Source of the DNA: Caballeronia sp. dw_276
GTDB lineage: Bacteria; Pseudomonadota; Gammaproteobacteria; Burkholderiales; Burkholderiaceae
NCBI RefSeq assembly: GCF_018449635.1
Contig: NZ_JAAVUV010000016.1
Span: 116,293 to 180,292, forward strand
Reading direction: 5' to 3'
Length of the DNA: 64,000 nt
Position numbers and translations under genes: made by a program. Positions 50,427 through 59,972 of this stretch are shown here, piece by piece. Within the stretch, counting starts at the first letter, position 1. Every line of letters starts with the position of its first letter. The notes below the pieces were generated by a model. It made no database searches. It was not told the DNA's origin and saw only the letters and a list, made by a program, of their open reading frames with translations.

Positions 50427-52859
50427 CTAATAGTTGAAGCTGGCGTTGAAGAACACACCCTTCGCGCGGTCATCGCCAACAATTTTCAGCCGGTACTGCA
50501 GCGAGAAATCCACGAACGAGCGCGGCGCGTGATACGTGTCCTCGCGGAACCAGTAGCGCAAATTCAAGCCGACGCCCGCGCCCATCGACGCGCGGTTGTT
50601 GATCTGCGTGTTGTAGTCGCCGCCAAGCACCGCGTAGGGAAACGCGACCAGATGCGGATCGATGGCATCGAGCCGGTAGCTTCGGCCCAGCTCGCCGCTG
50701 AAGGTTGCATAGCTGTCCGGATGCGTCACGTAATGGCCGCCTTCCGCGTAAAGCTGCCCGGTCCACCAGCTTGGCGTGTCCACACGCAGATCCGTGCCGA
50801 AACCGTTCGAATACGCGATACGTCCAAGCCAGTCCGGCTGCACCGCGCTGCCAAGCGGCACAATGCGCTCGAACGCGAACACCAGGTTCTGGCTCGCGAA
50901 CGGCTTCGCGCGCACACCCAGCGCGCCTTCCAGACTCGGCGTGCCCGTGGTGTTGCCCGCTTTCGAATAGAGCGTCTCGTAGGCGCGCGCGTAGAGCTCG
51001 ACAATGTGTCCATCGAGGTAACCGAAGGGACGCCAGTAGGCTTCCGCGCCGGCTTGCACATTCTTGTCGGCGGTACTTCCAGGACTGGCCACAAAGGTGG
51101 TCTGGTCGCCTGTAGGCCGGTATCCCAGCGATGCATTCACGCCCCAGGTCCGGTCGAGCTCGGACATCGTGCGGCGGGTTTCGTAGGCCTGTTGCGGCGG
51201 CAGCGAAATATCGCCCTTGTTGCCGGCGTCGATGCCGCGCCTGAAATATCCGCCCGCCACGGGCGCCGCGCCTGCGTTCAGGTTGGCATAACCTGCATCG
51301 AGCAAGCTCGAAGGAGGCAATTCCTGGTTGCGATCGGCCTCGTTGTAATAGCGTGCGGCAAGCTCCGGCTGTCCCGCATTCGATGCGAAATACGCGGCGT
51401 TCACGTTCGGCAAAACATCGATCATGCCGCTTTGGATCAGGTTCGACGCTTCCTGTCTGGACTCGGCCGCATGGCCGTTCGATGCCAGCGCCTGGATCAG
51501 CAACAGCCTATGCACCGGATCGTCGGGCGCGATGCGAACGGCCTCGCGCGCCTGCGCCACGGCAAGCGCGTAGTCCTGCTGGTCGTAGGCGCGCGAAGCC
51601 GCAGCGTACTGCGCATAGGCGGGATCGTACGGATGAAGCGTGCAGAGGATGCCCGAGTCGATGCGCGCGCAATCGAGCAACGGCAGCGGCAGATCGGCCG
51701 GATTGGCCGCGACAGACGACGATAACGCGCGCCGCGCCTTTTGACGGCGTACGGCGATCATCAGATCGGTGGCGTCGCCATCGGCATCGAGACCGCTCAG
51801 CGCATCGAGCGCGCGTTGCGGATCGCCGGTTGCCAACGCCATATCCGCGATCACGATCCGGCCGTTGCGGCGTTCTTGTCGAGTGCCGTCCTGAAGCCGC
51901 AGCGCGTCTGCGAAATCCGCAAGCGATGCGTCATGCCTGCCGAGCCGTTCGCGAATCGCGCCGCGTAACAGCCACGGCGCGAGGGCGGATGGATTGGCGG
52001 ATATTGCGTCGGTTGCAGCCTGATCGGCTTCATCGAAACGATTGCCTTGCATCAAGGCGTCGATCAGCAAATCGCGTGCACCGGGTACGTCCGGCGCAAA
52101 ACCGATCGCAGCGCGGGCGCGTTCGATTGCAGCATCCGTATCGCCGCGCTTGAGCGCGTCATAGGCTTCCGATGCCGCCACCGGTCCAAGCCGCGCACCG
52201 ATAAACCCGCGCCGCGCACGCAGCCCCTCGTTGTCTGCGCCGCGTTGCGTTTCCGCGATGACCGCGTTGTACGCATCCAGGTCGCGTCCTTCGGCTGTCA
52301 GTGCATCGATCACGAGAAGATGCAGCGGCATGACATCGGGCCGTACGGCCAAGACCTCGTTCGCTGCTGCGATCGCGTTTTCATAATCATGCTTCGCATA
52401 CGCCCGATAAGCGCGCTGCGCCGTCTTCGCCAACTTGCCCGTCAGCGCGTTCGGATCGGCCGGACCATTCCCGCCGCTCGCGATGATCGCAAGCAAGGCA
52501 CTGCGCCGGGCGCGCAACGCGGCTTCGGGGCCGAGGTCCTTGATGGCGGCATCGATTGCGCGTACCGCTGCGCGCCTGTCGCCTTGTGCTTCGAGCGCGC
52601 TGGCAAGCAACAGGCGCAGTGATACCACATCAGGGCGTTGCCGGATCGCTTCGCGTGCATACCCGGCGCTCGCCTGATAACGATGGCTGTCGTAGCTGCC
52701 GTACGCTTGCCGCGCGACCCTGTAGGCGCTGCCGGTCAGCGGCAGTGGAAGGTTTTGATCGGCCTGCGATATTGCGGGAAGCGACCAGAAGAGCGCGACG
52801 CCGACGACTGACGCTTGCACACGTTTGGGAAGTTGACCACGAAGCGGATTGATATTCAC
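50427..52859 (-). CDS. nfrA: NfrA-like outer-membrane polysaccharide export protein with TPR repeats
   Basis: An 810-residue secreted protein starting at GTG 52859, which overlaps the preceding gene's stop (GTGA). A signal peptide (residues 1-33) is followed by tetratricopeptide-like helices (about 45-560, repeated AYRVARQAYGSYD, AYDALKRGDTDAA and DQQDYALAVAQAREAV) and a C-terminal beta-barrel ending in FFNASFNY. This is the layout of NfrA, the N4 phage receptor and exit channel of the NGR polysaccharide. It is the last gene of the exopolysaccharide operon. Confidence 0.85.
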   Translation of the reverse strand: MNINPLRGQLPKRVQASVVGVALFWSLPAISQADQNLPLPLTGSAYRVARQAYGSYDSHRYQASAGYAREAIRQRPDVVSLRLLLASALEAQGDRRAAVRAIDAAIKDLGPEAALRARRSALLAIIASGGNGPADPNALTGKLAKTAQRAYRAYAKHDYENAIAAANEVLAVRPDVMPLHLLVIDALTAEGRDLDAYNAVIAETQRGADNEGLRARRGFIGARLGPVAASEAYDALKRGDTDAAIERARAAIGFAPDVPGARDLLIDALMQGNRFDEADQAATDAISANPSALAPWLLRGAIRERLGRHDASLADFADALRLQDGTRQERRNGRIVIADMALATGDPQRALDALSGLDADGDATDLMIAVRRQKARRALSSSVAANPADLPLPLLDCARIDSGILCTLHPYDPAYAQYAAASRAYDQQDYALAVAQAREAVRIAPDDPVHRLLLIQALASNGHAAESRQEASNLIQSGMIDVLPNVNAAYFASNAGQPELAARYYNEADRNQELPPSSLLDAGYANLNAGAAPVAGGYFRRGIDAGNKGDISLPPQQAYETRRTMSELDRTWGVNASLGYRPTGDQTTFVASPGSTADKNVQAGAEAYWRPFGYLDGHIVELYARAYETLYSKAGNTTGTPSLEGALGVRAKPFASQNLVFAFERIVPLGSAVQPDWLGRIAYSNGFGTDLRVDTPSWWTGQLYAEGGHYVTHPDSYATFSGELGRSYRLDAIDPHLVAFPYAVLGGDYNTQINNRASMGAGVGLNLRYWFREDTYHAPRSFVDFSLQYRLKIVGDDRAKGVFFNASFNY

Positions 52860-53704
52860 TGCAGAAGACTGTCCACGAGTTGAGGCGGCACGTAGTGGGG
52901 TCCATCGAAAAGATACGTTCGATAACCGCGGTAGGCATCCAGCTGCAACCGGAGTTCTTGTGCCGTGGCCGATCGAAATGACGATCCCGGCGCAAGACGG
53001 AACGCTTCCGCGATGACCCGCACGCGCTCAAGGCCGAACTTCGCGCTGAGGGCATCGGCATAGGTCCGGGCAATACGCGGTTCGCGCGCATACACGCCCA
53101 CGCCGTCCTGCAACAACACGCCGACATCGTTCGGCAGCCAGGCCGAAAGCCAGTCCGCCAGCGCCGCGCCGCCGATGTTGCCGCGGTCGTAGACGCTGAT
53201 CCACAAGGGCCGCGGCAACCGTGCGAGCAACGGCGCAAGCGAATGCGCGTCCTGCCAGCTCGGATCGACTTCAACGGGGAAATACCAACCTTCGATGTTC
53301 AGCCGCGGCGCCGCGCGCACGAGTTCGAGAGACTGATCGACAAGCAGCGCGACATTGGCGCGCGCGGCGTTTTCGTCGAAGCGGCCGGCCAGTCCGACGA
53401 GCACGTGCCGCGCCCAGGGTTCTTGCGCGATGCGGTTCCAGTCCGGCAAGCGCGCCGCAACGGGAATCCGCGTTCCGGCTACATACGCGGTGTTATCGAC
53501 GGCGGTCCATTGCAGCAGCAGGTCGCTCACGCCCAGGCGATTCCAGTCGCCATGTGCGTCGGCATGCGTGTTGTCGAGTTGCCATGCAACACCCTGGACG
53601 AGCGGCGTGGACTGGCAGCCCGCGAGTCCGAGCGCCAGCATTCCGGCGGCGCTGCCGCGCAGAAAAGCACGGCGGCTCAGCGTCAAGGCGCAGCCGCCGC
53701 TCAC
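52856..53704 (-). CDS. TAT/lipoprotein-type periplasmic protein in the NGR-like operon (DUF4434/YbcH-position)
   Basis: A 282-residue protein starting at GTG 53704, overlapping the nfrB stop. The N-terminus SRRAFLRGSAAGMLALGLAGC has a twin-arginine motif and a lipobox. The body (LLLQWTAVDN, NIEGWYFPVEVD, PLWISVYDRGNIGG, LLQDGVGVYA) has a TIM-barrel-like, glycosidase-like appearance close to DUF4434. In E. coli the NGR locus encodes YbcH between NfrB and NfrA, and this gene occupies the same place. A periplasmic polysaccharide-modifying role is inferred. Confidence 0.55.
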   Translation of the reverse strand: MSGGCALTLSRRAFLRGSAAGMLALGLAGCQSTPLVQGVAWQLDNTHADAHGDWNRLGVSDLLLQWTAVDNTAYVAGTRIPVAARLPDWNRIAQEPWARHVLVGLAGRFDENAARANVALLVDQSLELVRAAPRLNIEGWYFPVEVDPSWQDAHSLAPLLARLPRPLWISVYDRGNIGGAALADWLSAWLPNDVGVLLQDGVGVYAREPRIARTYADALSAKFGLERVRVIAEAFRLAPGSSFRSATAQELRLQLDAYRGYRTYLFDGPHYVPPQLVDSLLQ

Positions 53705-55824
53705 GTGTGCTGCCCCGCTTCACGCGTGCGGATCTGCGTCTGCACGGCATCGCTCAGCGCCCGTGCCGAGATCGCGCCATACGCCACCATGAATTCACCG
53801 ATCCGGCCATCGCGTTCCGGTCTGTACACCTTCAGCGCTTCATTGAAACTCTCGCGCGTGATGTAGCCCATCTGGATCAGCAAATCGCCGAGAAGCGGCA
53901 CGTTCGTCTCGTTCGGCTCGAGGGCGTTGTCAGCGCCGCGCAAGAACCGGAAGCCGGTCGCGATTTCGCTTTCACGTACGATCCGCTGCGTGACAGGCGT
54001 TCCGGCGACGCGTTCGATTTCCTTGAGGGCATCGTCTTCGAGCGGGCTCGCCGCCAGCACGATCCGTCGGCCCGCATGGTCCGTGCCTTGCGGCAGCACG
54101 CGGTATCGAATGGCGTGTTCGAGCGGCACGTGTACCTGGCCTTCGTCGAGCAGAGCAGGGTCCAGCGCCGCGCGTTGCAGCTCCGATTGAAACGACAGCG
54201 CTTCGGCCAGCGTCTCTTCATCGAGCCAGCCGCGCGCGATCAACACGCGGCCAAGCGGCGCTTCGCTCGCGAGCTCGTCTTCCATTGCTGTCTTGAGCTG
54301 GTCCTCGTTGATTGCCTGCCAGGAGACGAGCAGTTCGCCGAGCCGCTGACGCCGCTTTTCGGAGAGACCCGCCGCCGATGGAAAGTCGTGCATGGTCTTG
54401 TCCCATGCGAGCCGCTTACCTGTAACCAGATGCGACGCAAATAGCCGCCATGCCCGCGATACCGCCAGGAAGTTGATGAAGTTGGCGACGACCATGCGTG
54501 GAATGGAGACAATGCCTTGTTCCCAGCCGTAGAGGCGAGTGACGAAATACACCCGTTGCACGACCCGCAGCAATACGGCGATCGCGTTCAGCGCGAGCAC
54601 CGTGTTCATCCACGCCGAATCCACGAACGGTGATGGCAGCAAGTTGCTCGTCAGCCCGAGCGAGGCCGCGCACATGAACGCGATGAACTGCAGCACGAGC
54701 ACATAAGCCAGCATGCCGACAAACGATGTCACCACACCCTTGCGGTCGCGAAACAGCAAATAGCGGTTGGCGAGCGAGCCGCTCCAGCCGGTCTGCTGCC
54801 AGCCCTGCATGCCGATTCCGAGCACCCAGCGCGCACGTTGCCGGTACGCGGTGCGAACCGTATCGGGGAAAAATTCGCGCACGGAAAGCGGCACCGTCAC
54901 GGTCACTTCGCGATCTTCGCCCAAGCCGAATACGCTCTTGCGGCGCGTGAGGTACTGCACTGGAAACACCGCGAAAATCGATTCCATGCCGAGCTTCAGC
55001 AAGCGCGCGCCGACGTCGTAGTCTTCGGTCAGGGAATCGGTATTGAACGGCTGGTTCTTCGTTGTTTCGATAAGCGCGAGCATCGCCCGCCGTGAGAAGC
55101 ATGTGCCCACGCCCGCGGACGGCACGCTGCCCGTCATGCTCTCGCGGACCACGAGATCCTTTGCGTGCCACTCGGCGAATTCATCCATATAAGTGCCCGC
55201 GACCAACTCGTACCAGTGCCGCTCGAGCGATGCCACCGGCAACTGGATCATGTCCTTGCGCGGCAGGAGAAAGTTGAAAAACTTCAGTTCCAGCGAATGC
55301 AGGACATCTTCGCTGTCATGCAACACGAAGCCTGCGAATTCCAGATCCGCATTGCGTTCATGCTGAAGCGCTGCCTGCACCACCCAGTTCAGGCAATCTG
55401 CCTTGCAGGTCGGACCCTCGTGAGGCACCTCCACGCGATGCAGCTGCTTGTAGCGCATCCGCATGCGTTCGACTTCAGCGATGGTCGCGGCATCGTTCAC
55501 ATACGTTCCCACGAAGATCGCGTAGTTCCGGTAATCGAGCACGCGCACGGCGTCTTCCAGCATCGCCGCGATCACGCCATATTCGTGCCAGGCGGGGATC
55601 ATGATGGCGATGGGCTGCTCCGCGCGCTCCTGCAACTGTGCTGCTTTCAGCGACGCGTATTCGCGCTTGACCGTAAGCGCGCGGAATGTCCGCCGGACCC
55701 AGTAATACAGGTCGATAAACAGATCATCCGCGCTCGAGATCAGGATGATCACGGCGATCACGCCCGCGCAATATTGCAGCCCGTAGTAATACTGTTGCGC
55801 GTAATAACCGGGGTACAGGTCCAT
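53701..55824 (-). CDS. nfrB: NfrB-like synthase: family 2 glycosyltransferase with C-terminal MshEN c-di-GMP-binding repeats
   Basis: A 707-residue inner-membrane glycosyltransferase. Helices flank a GT2 domain with acidic motifs (VLHDSEDVLH, TEDYDVG) and the polymerase-type QRARW (YRQRARWVLGIG). Residues about 494-697 contain four MshEN-type RLG/PLG/LLG/RIG-xx-L repeats (starting near 494, 523, 645 and 674). NfrB of E. coli polymerises N-acetylmannosamine and is switched on by c-di-GMP through an MshEN module. It overlaps the next gene by 4 bp and is 9 bp from the bcsB-like gene. Confidence 0.87.
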   Translation of the reverse strand: MDLYPGYYAQQYYYGLQYCAGVIAVIILISSADDLFIDLYYWVRRTFRALTVKREYASLKAAQLQERAEQPIAIMIPAWHEYGVIAAMLEDAVRVLDYRNYAIFVGTYVNDAATIAEVERMRMRYKQLHRVEVPHEGPTCKADCLNWVVQAALQHERNADLEFAGFVLHDSEDVLHSLELKFFNFLLPRKDMIQLPVASLERHWYELVAGTYMDEFAEWHAKDLVVRESMTGSVPSAGVGTCFSRRAMLALIETTKNQPFNTDSLTEDYDVGARLLKLGMESIFAVFPVQYLTRRKSVFGLGEDREVTVTVPLSVREFFPDTVRTAYRQRARWVLGIGMQGWQQTGWSGSLANRYLLFRDRKGVVTSFVGMLAYVLVLQFIAFMCAASLGLTSNLLPSPFVDSAWMNTVLALNAIAVLLRVVQRVYFVTRLYGWEQGIVSIPRMVVANFINFLAVSRAWRLFASHLVTGKRLAWDKTMHDFPSAAGLSEKRRQRLGELLVSWQAINEDQLKTAMEDELASEAPLGRVLIARGWLDEETLAEALSFQSELQRAALDPALLDEGQVHVPLEHAIRYRVLPQGTDHAGRRIVLAASPLEDDALKEIERVAGTPVTQRIVRESEIATGFRFLRGADNALEPNETNVPLLGDLLIQMGYITRESFNEALKVYRPERDGRIGEFMVAYGAISARALSDAVQTQIRTREAGQHT

Positions 55825-55833
55825 GACAGGTCC

Positions 55834-58086
55834 TCATTTCGGCGGCGAATTTTCTGCCTGCATTTCAGCGTGCTTCCTGCGGCTGCGCACCAGCGCGGCG
55901 AACATCAGCAACAGGATGAACATGCCGACAAGCAACGCCGGCACCGTCCACGCCAGCCATTTCTCCGACCATGGCGCGCCTGCCTGATTGCCGGTATCGA
56001 TACGGATCATGTTGGCCGGGTCTCGGGTATCGATTTCTTTCAGGACACCCGTACCGTCGATAACCGCAACGTCGGCTTGCGCCAATTGAAGGCTCACGGG
56101 CACGAGCGGCGCGCGTGCGCCGACGCTGCGCCAGATCACGCCCCGCGTATCGCCTGCATGCGCGACATCCAGCACGCCCACGCCTTGCTGGCTGACATCG
56201 TAAAGTGGCTGGTCGTCATTGCCGGTGATGGCGAGGCGCGTGTCCGCGACCCGCACGTGCGACTTCTGGTCAGCAAGTGCGACGTCGAACGCGAGGAATG
56301 GTCCCGGCGGCATGACCGCGGCGGCGCCCGACGTCACCGTCAGGGACGCACGCTGCGGATCGACGCCGGTGGCGTCGGCAAGGCGTGCAACGCGGGGAAG
56401 GGTGGTCGTGGCGTCGGCGAGATAAGCGTTCGGCACCATGACGCTTGCGCTCGTTGCAAAGCGCGCGACCATGCCGGTGAAGTTGTCGTCGGCGTCGGCC
56501 TTGACGAGCGTGAGATGGCTCGTCGGCAGGACCGCTGCCGGATAGCCTTCGTCGCTTGCGCAACCGGAGTCGGACTGGCGGGTGAAGGTGACGCGCAAGA
56601 GGTTGCGCGAACTAAGCGATGTACGCGGAATATGCGACGTGACACGCTGGGCGCGGCCATCGGCATCGAGCAATTTCGAGCCGATCAGCGTGTCGTTGAA
56701 AAATACCGAGGCGACCACGCCCGCGTTGTGGCCGTTGGGCGAGCCGGCAAGATCGAGCACCACGTCGTCCGGCAATCGTCCCGCGCCCGCCACCGCGCCG
56801 AGATCGAAATCCGCGGTCCACGATGCCTGGCGCAACACATTCACCGTGCGCGGTTCACCACCGAGCGCTGCAAGCGGCACGACGTCATGGCGCCCGTTCG
56901 CGGCGCTGTCTATGTGATGCACGACCAGCTGATTCGATCCATCCACGGCGCGCCAGACCTGTGCGAGCGCGCCGACCGAACGCGTGTCGCCGACCACGAT
57001 CGCCGCCTGACCCGCCACGTGCACAAGACGTGCTTCGCCGGGCGCGAGCGGCGTGACAAGCGGAGCGGCGACGCGCGCACGCCAGTCATCGAACGCACTC
57101 GCGGCTTCCGGCGATATCGCCGCCGCTTGCAGACGCAGCGCGTCGAGCGAGGCGTTGACGTTCGTGCGCAAGGTGTCGTCGGCGACGATGAGATCCGCCG
57201 GCAGCGCAGCGGGCGCCGGGATGGCCAGCAGCGCGCCGGCCTCGGCCGCGTTCGCCAGCTTGTGCTCACCACCGGCTGCAAGCGCCGCGAACGCGGGCAT
57301 GGCGCGCAAGGCGGCGGGCACATCGGGCGTGCCGAGACTCACCGTGTCGCCCACGGCCGGCCAGCCGTTCACCGACGGTTCGCGGCCATCGCGCTGCATG
57401 ATTGCGGCGGCGCGCCAGGCGGTATCGTAAGCGAGCGTGCCCAGGCGTTTGGACGATACGGTTATCGCCGGCGTTTGCGGCAGCGCACTCCACGCGGTCC
57501 GCAGGTCGCGAATGTCGCCGCTGTTGTAGCGATAGTTCAGGCGAGTGCCAGGTGCCAGGCGCAGCACGTTGCCGATTGCCGTCTGGTCGGCGCACACGGC
57601 GTCATTGATCACCGACGCATATTCGAAACCGACGCGCACGTATCCATTGGCGCGCGGCGATCCATCCACGCCGATTGTCGCCGCCGCGGTGCCTTGTGGC
57701 TGGGTGAGCGCGCGCGCGAGTACCGGCGAGCCGTCGAGGGACACCAGCATCGTCGTGCGGCCGCCGTCGCCGCGCAGGTAAGTGGCATCGACTTGCAAGG
57801 CGGCGTCGCTGATCGGCACGCCCGCTGGCACCGGGAAGTAGTATTCGCGGCGGGAGTCAGGCGCGCCGAGCGCCACCGCGTCGCGCACGCCGAGGCGTTT
57901 CAACTCGACAGTGCGCGTGATAGGGGCGTGGCTGGCGGTATCGAATGCGCCGGCGAAATCCAGGGCTTGAGCGGCCACCGAGTTCAATGACCCTGCGGCC
58001 AGGGCAATACACGGAATCACACGAACAAACGCCGGCAGGCCAGCAGAAAAGCGGTGACGATGATGCGATGGGTTAGCTCGGGTCAC
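55834..58086 (-). CDS. BcsB-like periplasmic polysaccharide-synthase subunit
   Basis: A 750-residue membrane-anchored periplasmic protein. The GTG at 58086 is followed by a signal peptide (residues 1-40). The beta-rich body resembles BcsB, the periplasmic co-polymerase of cellulose synthase (YYFPVPAGVPISDAALQVD, LRVTFTRQ). A single C-terminal helix is near residue 720 (WTVPALLVGMFILLLMFAALV, split). BcsB proteins grip the synthase and guide the emerging chain. E. coli NGR systems lack this subunit. The start codon is uncertain because no strong Shine-Dalgarno is visible. Confidence 0.75.
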   Translation of the reverse strand: MTRANPSHHRHRFSAGLPAFVRVIPCIALAAGSLNSVAAQALDFAGAFDTASHAPITRTVELKRLGVRDAVALGAPDSRREYYFPVPAGVPISDAALQVDATYLRGDGGRTTMLVSLDGSPVLARALTQPQGTAAATIGVDGSPRANGYVRVGFEYASVINDAVCADQTAIGNVLRLAPGTRLNYRYNSGDIRDLRTAWSALPQTPAITVSSKRLGTLAYDTAWRAAAIMQRDGREPSVNGWPAVGDTVSLGTPDVPAALRAMPAFAALAAGGEHKLANAAEAGALLAIPAPAALPADLIVADDTLRTNVNASLDALRLQAAAISPEAASAFDDWRARVAAPLVTPLAPGEARLVHVAGQAAIVVGDTRSVGALAQVWRAVDGSNQLVVHHIDSAANGRHDVVPLAALGGEPRTVNVLRQASWTADFDLGAVAGAGRLPDDVVLDLAGSPNGHNAGVVASVFFNDTLIGSKLLDADGRAQRVTSHIPRTSLSSRNLLRVTFTRQSDSGCASDEGYPAAVLPTSHLTLVKADADDNFTGMVARFATSASVMVPNAYLADATTTLPRVARLADATGVDPQRASLTVTSGAAAVMPPGPFLAFDVALADQKSHVRVADTRLAITGNDDQPLYDVSQQGVGVLDVAHAGDTRGVIWRSVGARAPLVPVSLQLAQADVAVIDGTGVLKEIDTRDPANMIRIDTGNQAGAPWSEKWLAWTVPALLVGMFILLLMFAALVRSRRKHAEMQAENSPPK

Positions 58087-58207
58087 GGTCGGTAGCGGAT
58101 TTGGTTTTATGTGAGCAACGACGATCCGATGCAGCCCGCGTCAATAAAGCGCGTCGCTGCGATTGGATGCCGCAAGAAGGATCGAGCCCGGCCCGATGGC
58201 GCGTTGA

Positions 58208-59422
58208 TCAGCCGCCTGACACTCGCTGGGCGCGGGGGAGAGCAGGCGCATCGATCACCGGCGGCGAAGCGCCGAACTCCGTGAATTGGCGGCCTGCAAG
58301 CGCGGCGACGATCCGTTCCGACGCTCGGCCGTCGCCGTAAGGATTGGCGGCGCGCGGCGGAATCCGCGCAGGGCGTTTGGACAAAGAGGTCGATGACCCC
58401 AGTAACGCCGAGACCGCCGCCCCGATTGCCGCGCGGCTCGTGCCGACCAGCCGCACCGTGCCCGCTTCGACTGCTTCCGGCCGCTCGGTGATAGTGCGCA
58501 TGACGAGCACCGGCTTGCCGAGCGCCGGCGCTTCTTCTTGCACGCCGCCCGAGTCGGTGAGCACAACGGCCGCGCGCTGCATCAGCCGCACGAAACCAAG
58601 GTAATCGAGCGGCTCGATCAGATGCACATTCGGCTCGCCTTGCAACATGGCAAGCACGGGTTCGCGCACGTTCGGATTGAGGTGAACCGGATAGACGATC
58701 TGCACCGCATCGCGTCGCGCGATGTCCCGCAGAGCGAGACAGATCTGATGGAAACCATCGCCAAAACTTTCTCGCCGATGCCCCGTGACCAGCAGGATGG
58801 GCTTGCCGTCGCCGGCGAAGGGCAGTGCGGCGTCCAGGCGCTTGCGCAGATGTGCGTCGGCGTCAATGCGCGCGGCCGTCATCATGAGTGCATCGATCAC
58901 CGTGTTGCCGGTGACCACCACGCGGCCTTGTAAATTCTCCGCCTGAAGATTCGCTTTCGCTCCGACGGTTGGCGCGAACAGCAGGTCGCACACAATATCC
59001 GCCACGCGCCGGTTCATCTCTTCAGGCCAGGGTTGCGACAGATCACCCGTGCGCAATCCGGCTTCGACGTGCGCAACCGGAATCCGCCGATGGAACGCCG
59101 CAAGCGCGGCAAACGAAGCCGTCGTAGTGTCGCCGTGAACCAGCACGCGATCGGGCTTTGCGATATCGAAGACGCTGTTGAGTGAATCCAGCACGCGCGC
59201 GGCGAGCCCGTTGAGCGTCTGGTTTTCCGTCATCACGGCGAGGCGATGATCGGGTGTGATGTCGAACTGGTCCAGGACCTGTTGCAGCATGGTTTCATGC
59301 TGCCCCGTTACGCACACGATGGACTGCAGGTCCGGGTCCGCTTCGATCCACTTCACCAGCGGTGCCATTTTGATGGCTTCGGGACGCGTCCCGAATATAG
59401 ACAATACCTTTTTCAACGCCAT
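58208..59422 (-). CDS. wecB: UDP-N-acetylglucosamine 2-epimerase (non-hydrolysing)
   Basis: A 404-residue GT-B-fold epimerase. Conserved segments: FGTRPEAIKMAPLVKW, VTGQHETML, VHGDTTTASFAAL, VTGHRRESFGDGF and DSGGVQEEAPALGKPVLVMR. It makes UDP-N-acetylmannosamine from UDP-GlcNAc, the donor needed by the NfrB-like synthase downstream. It is first in the polysaccharide operon, which makes the precursor supply dedicated. The ATG at 59422 lies next to a long AT-rich leader. Confidence 0.92.
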   Translation of the reverse strand: MALKKVLSIFGTRPEAIKMAPLVKWIEADPDLQSIVCVTGQHETMLQQVLDQFDITPDHRLAVMTENQTLNGLAARVLDSLNSVFDIAKPDRVLVHGDTTTASFAALAAFHRRIPVAHVEAGLRTGDLSQPWPEEMNRRVADIVCDLLFAPTVGAKANLQAENLQGRVVVTGNTVIDALMMTAARIDADAHLRKRLDAALPFAGDGKPILLVTGHRRESFGDGFHQICLALRDIARRDAVQIVYPVHLNPNVREPVLAMLQGEPNVHLIEPLDYLGFVRLMQRAAVVLTDSGGVQEEAPALGKPVLVMRTITERPEAVEAGTVRLVGTSRAAIGAAVSALLGSSTSLSKRPARIPPRAANPYGDGRASERIVAALAGRQFTEFGASPPVIDAPALPRAQRVSGG

Positions 59423-59972
59423 TGAACTGAGGGTTGTCGTTTTCGAATGGAAAGTCTAAAAGAATTGTTTAATTTGAATGAAGCTCCAGCTTAAATAATT
59501 CGTAAGATATGGTAATCGATGTAATTGATAGTAACTGCGCTGATCGACGAAAATTGAACAGATTTTAAAGCGGATAGAAATGGACAAATATTTCCTGACA
59601 AAACGATAACAGGTAAATTTGCAACTCGCTATGACGCCGGGACGGGCTTGGTGCTGGCGCGGGCAGGAGACGTGGAATTACTTTGGCATGTCGAGAATCG
59701 GTGTCTCGCATCAATAACGATATTCAATGGCTAAGGATCAAAAGAGTAAATAAAATAAATCTTTTATTGTTTTATATTCGCGTATCGATTATCGAATCGA
59801 AAATGCATATTTATATGGTTGATTTAACACGAGCGATGGCGAGGCGTTATCCCAAATAATTAATGGAAAAGTTCATTGCGCGCAAGGGATTGAATTGAAG
59901 CAGGGAAGCGGGCGGCGATGGGCCGCGCGGGAAGCGCGGCGATCGTCTTGGGACAAATGAATATGGTTCTGG
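59423..59972. other. 550-bp AT-rich non-coding region before the polysaccharide operon
   Basis: No gene is supported. The region is far AT-richer than its surroundings, especially 59450-59620 and 59700-59865. It contains inverted repeats TCGATT-ATCG-AATCGA (59785-59800) and AATAAA-TCT-TTTATT (59754-59768). It is a likely promoter and silencing region (H-NS/Bv3F-like proteins favour such DNA). Confidence 0.55.
59785..59800. repeat. Inverted repeat in the AT-rich leader
   Basis: TCGATT (59785-59790) and AATCGA (59795-59800) are inverted around ATCG. It is a candidate regulator site for the operon starting at 59422. Confidence 0.35.

Noticed and set aside
55165..57990. A 941-codon plus-strand open frame opposite the NfrB- and BcsB-like genes
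   Set aside because: It is Arg/His-rich, has no recognisable domain and mirrors the coding strand of two well-supported genes, so it is a GC-rich antisense shadow.
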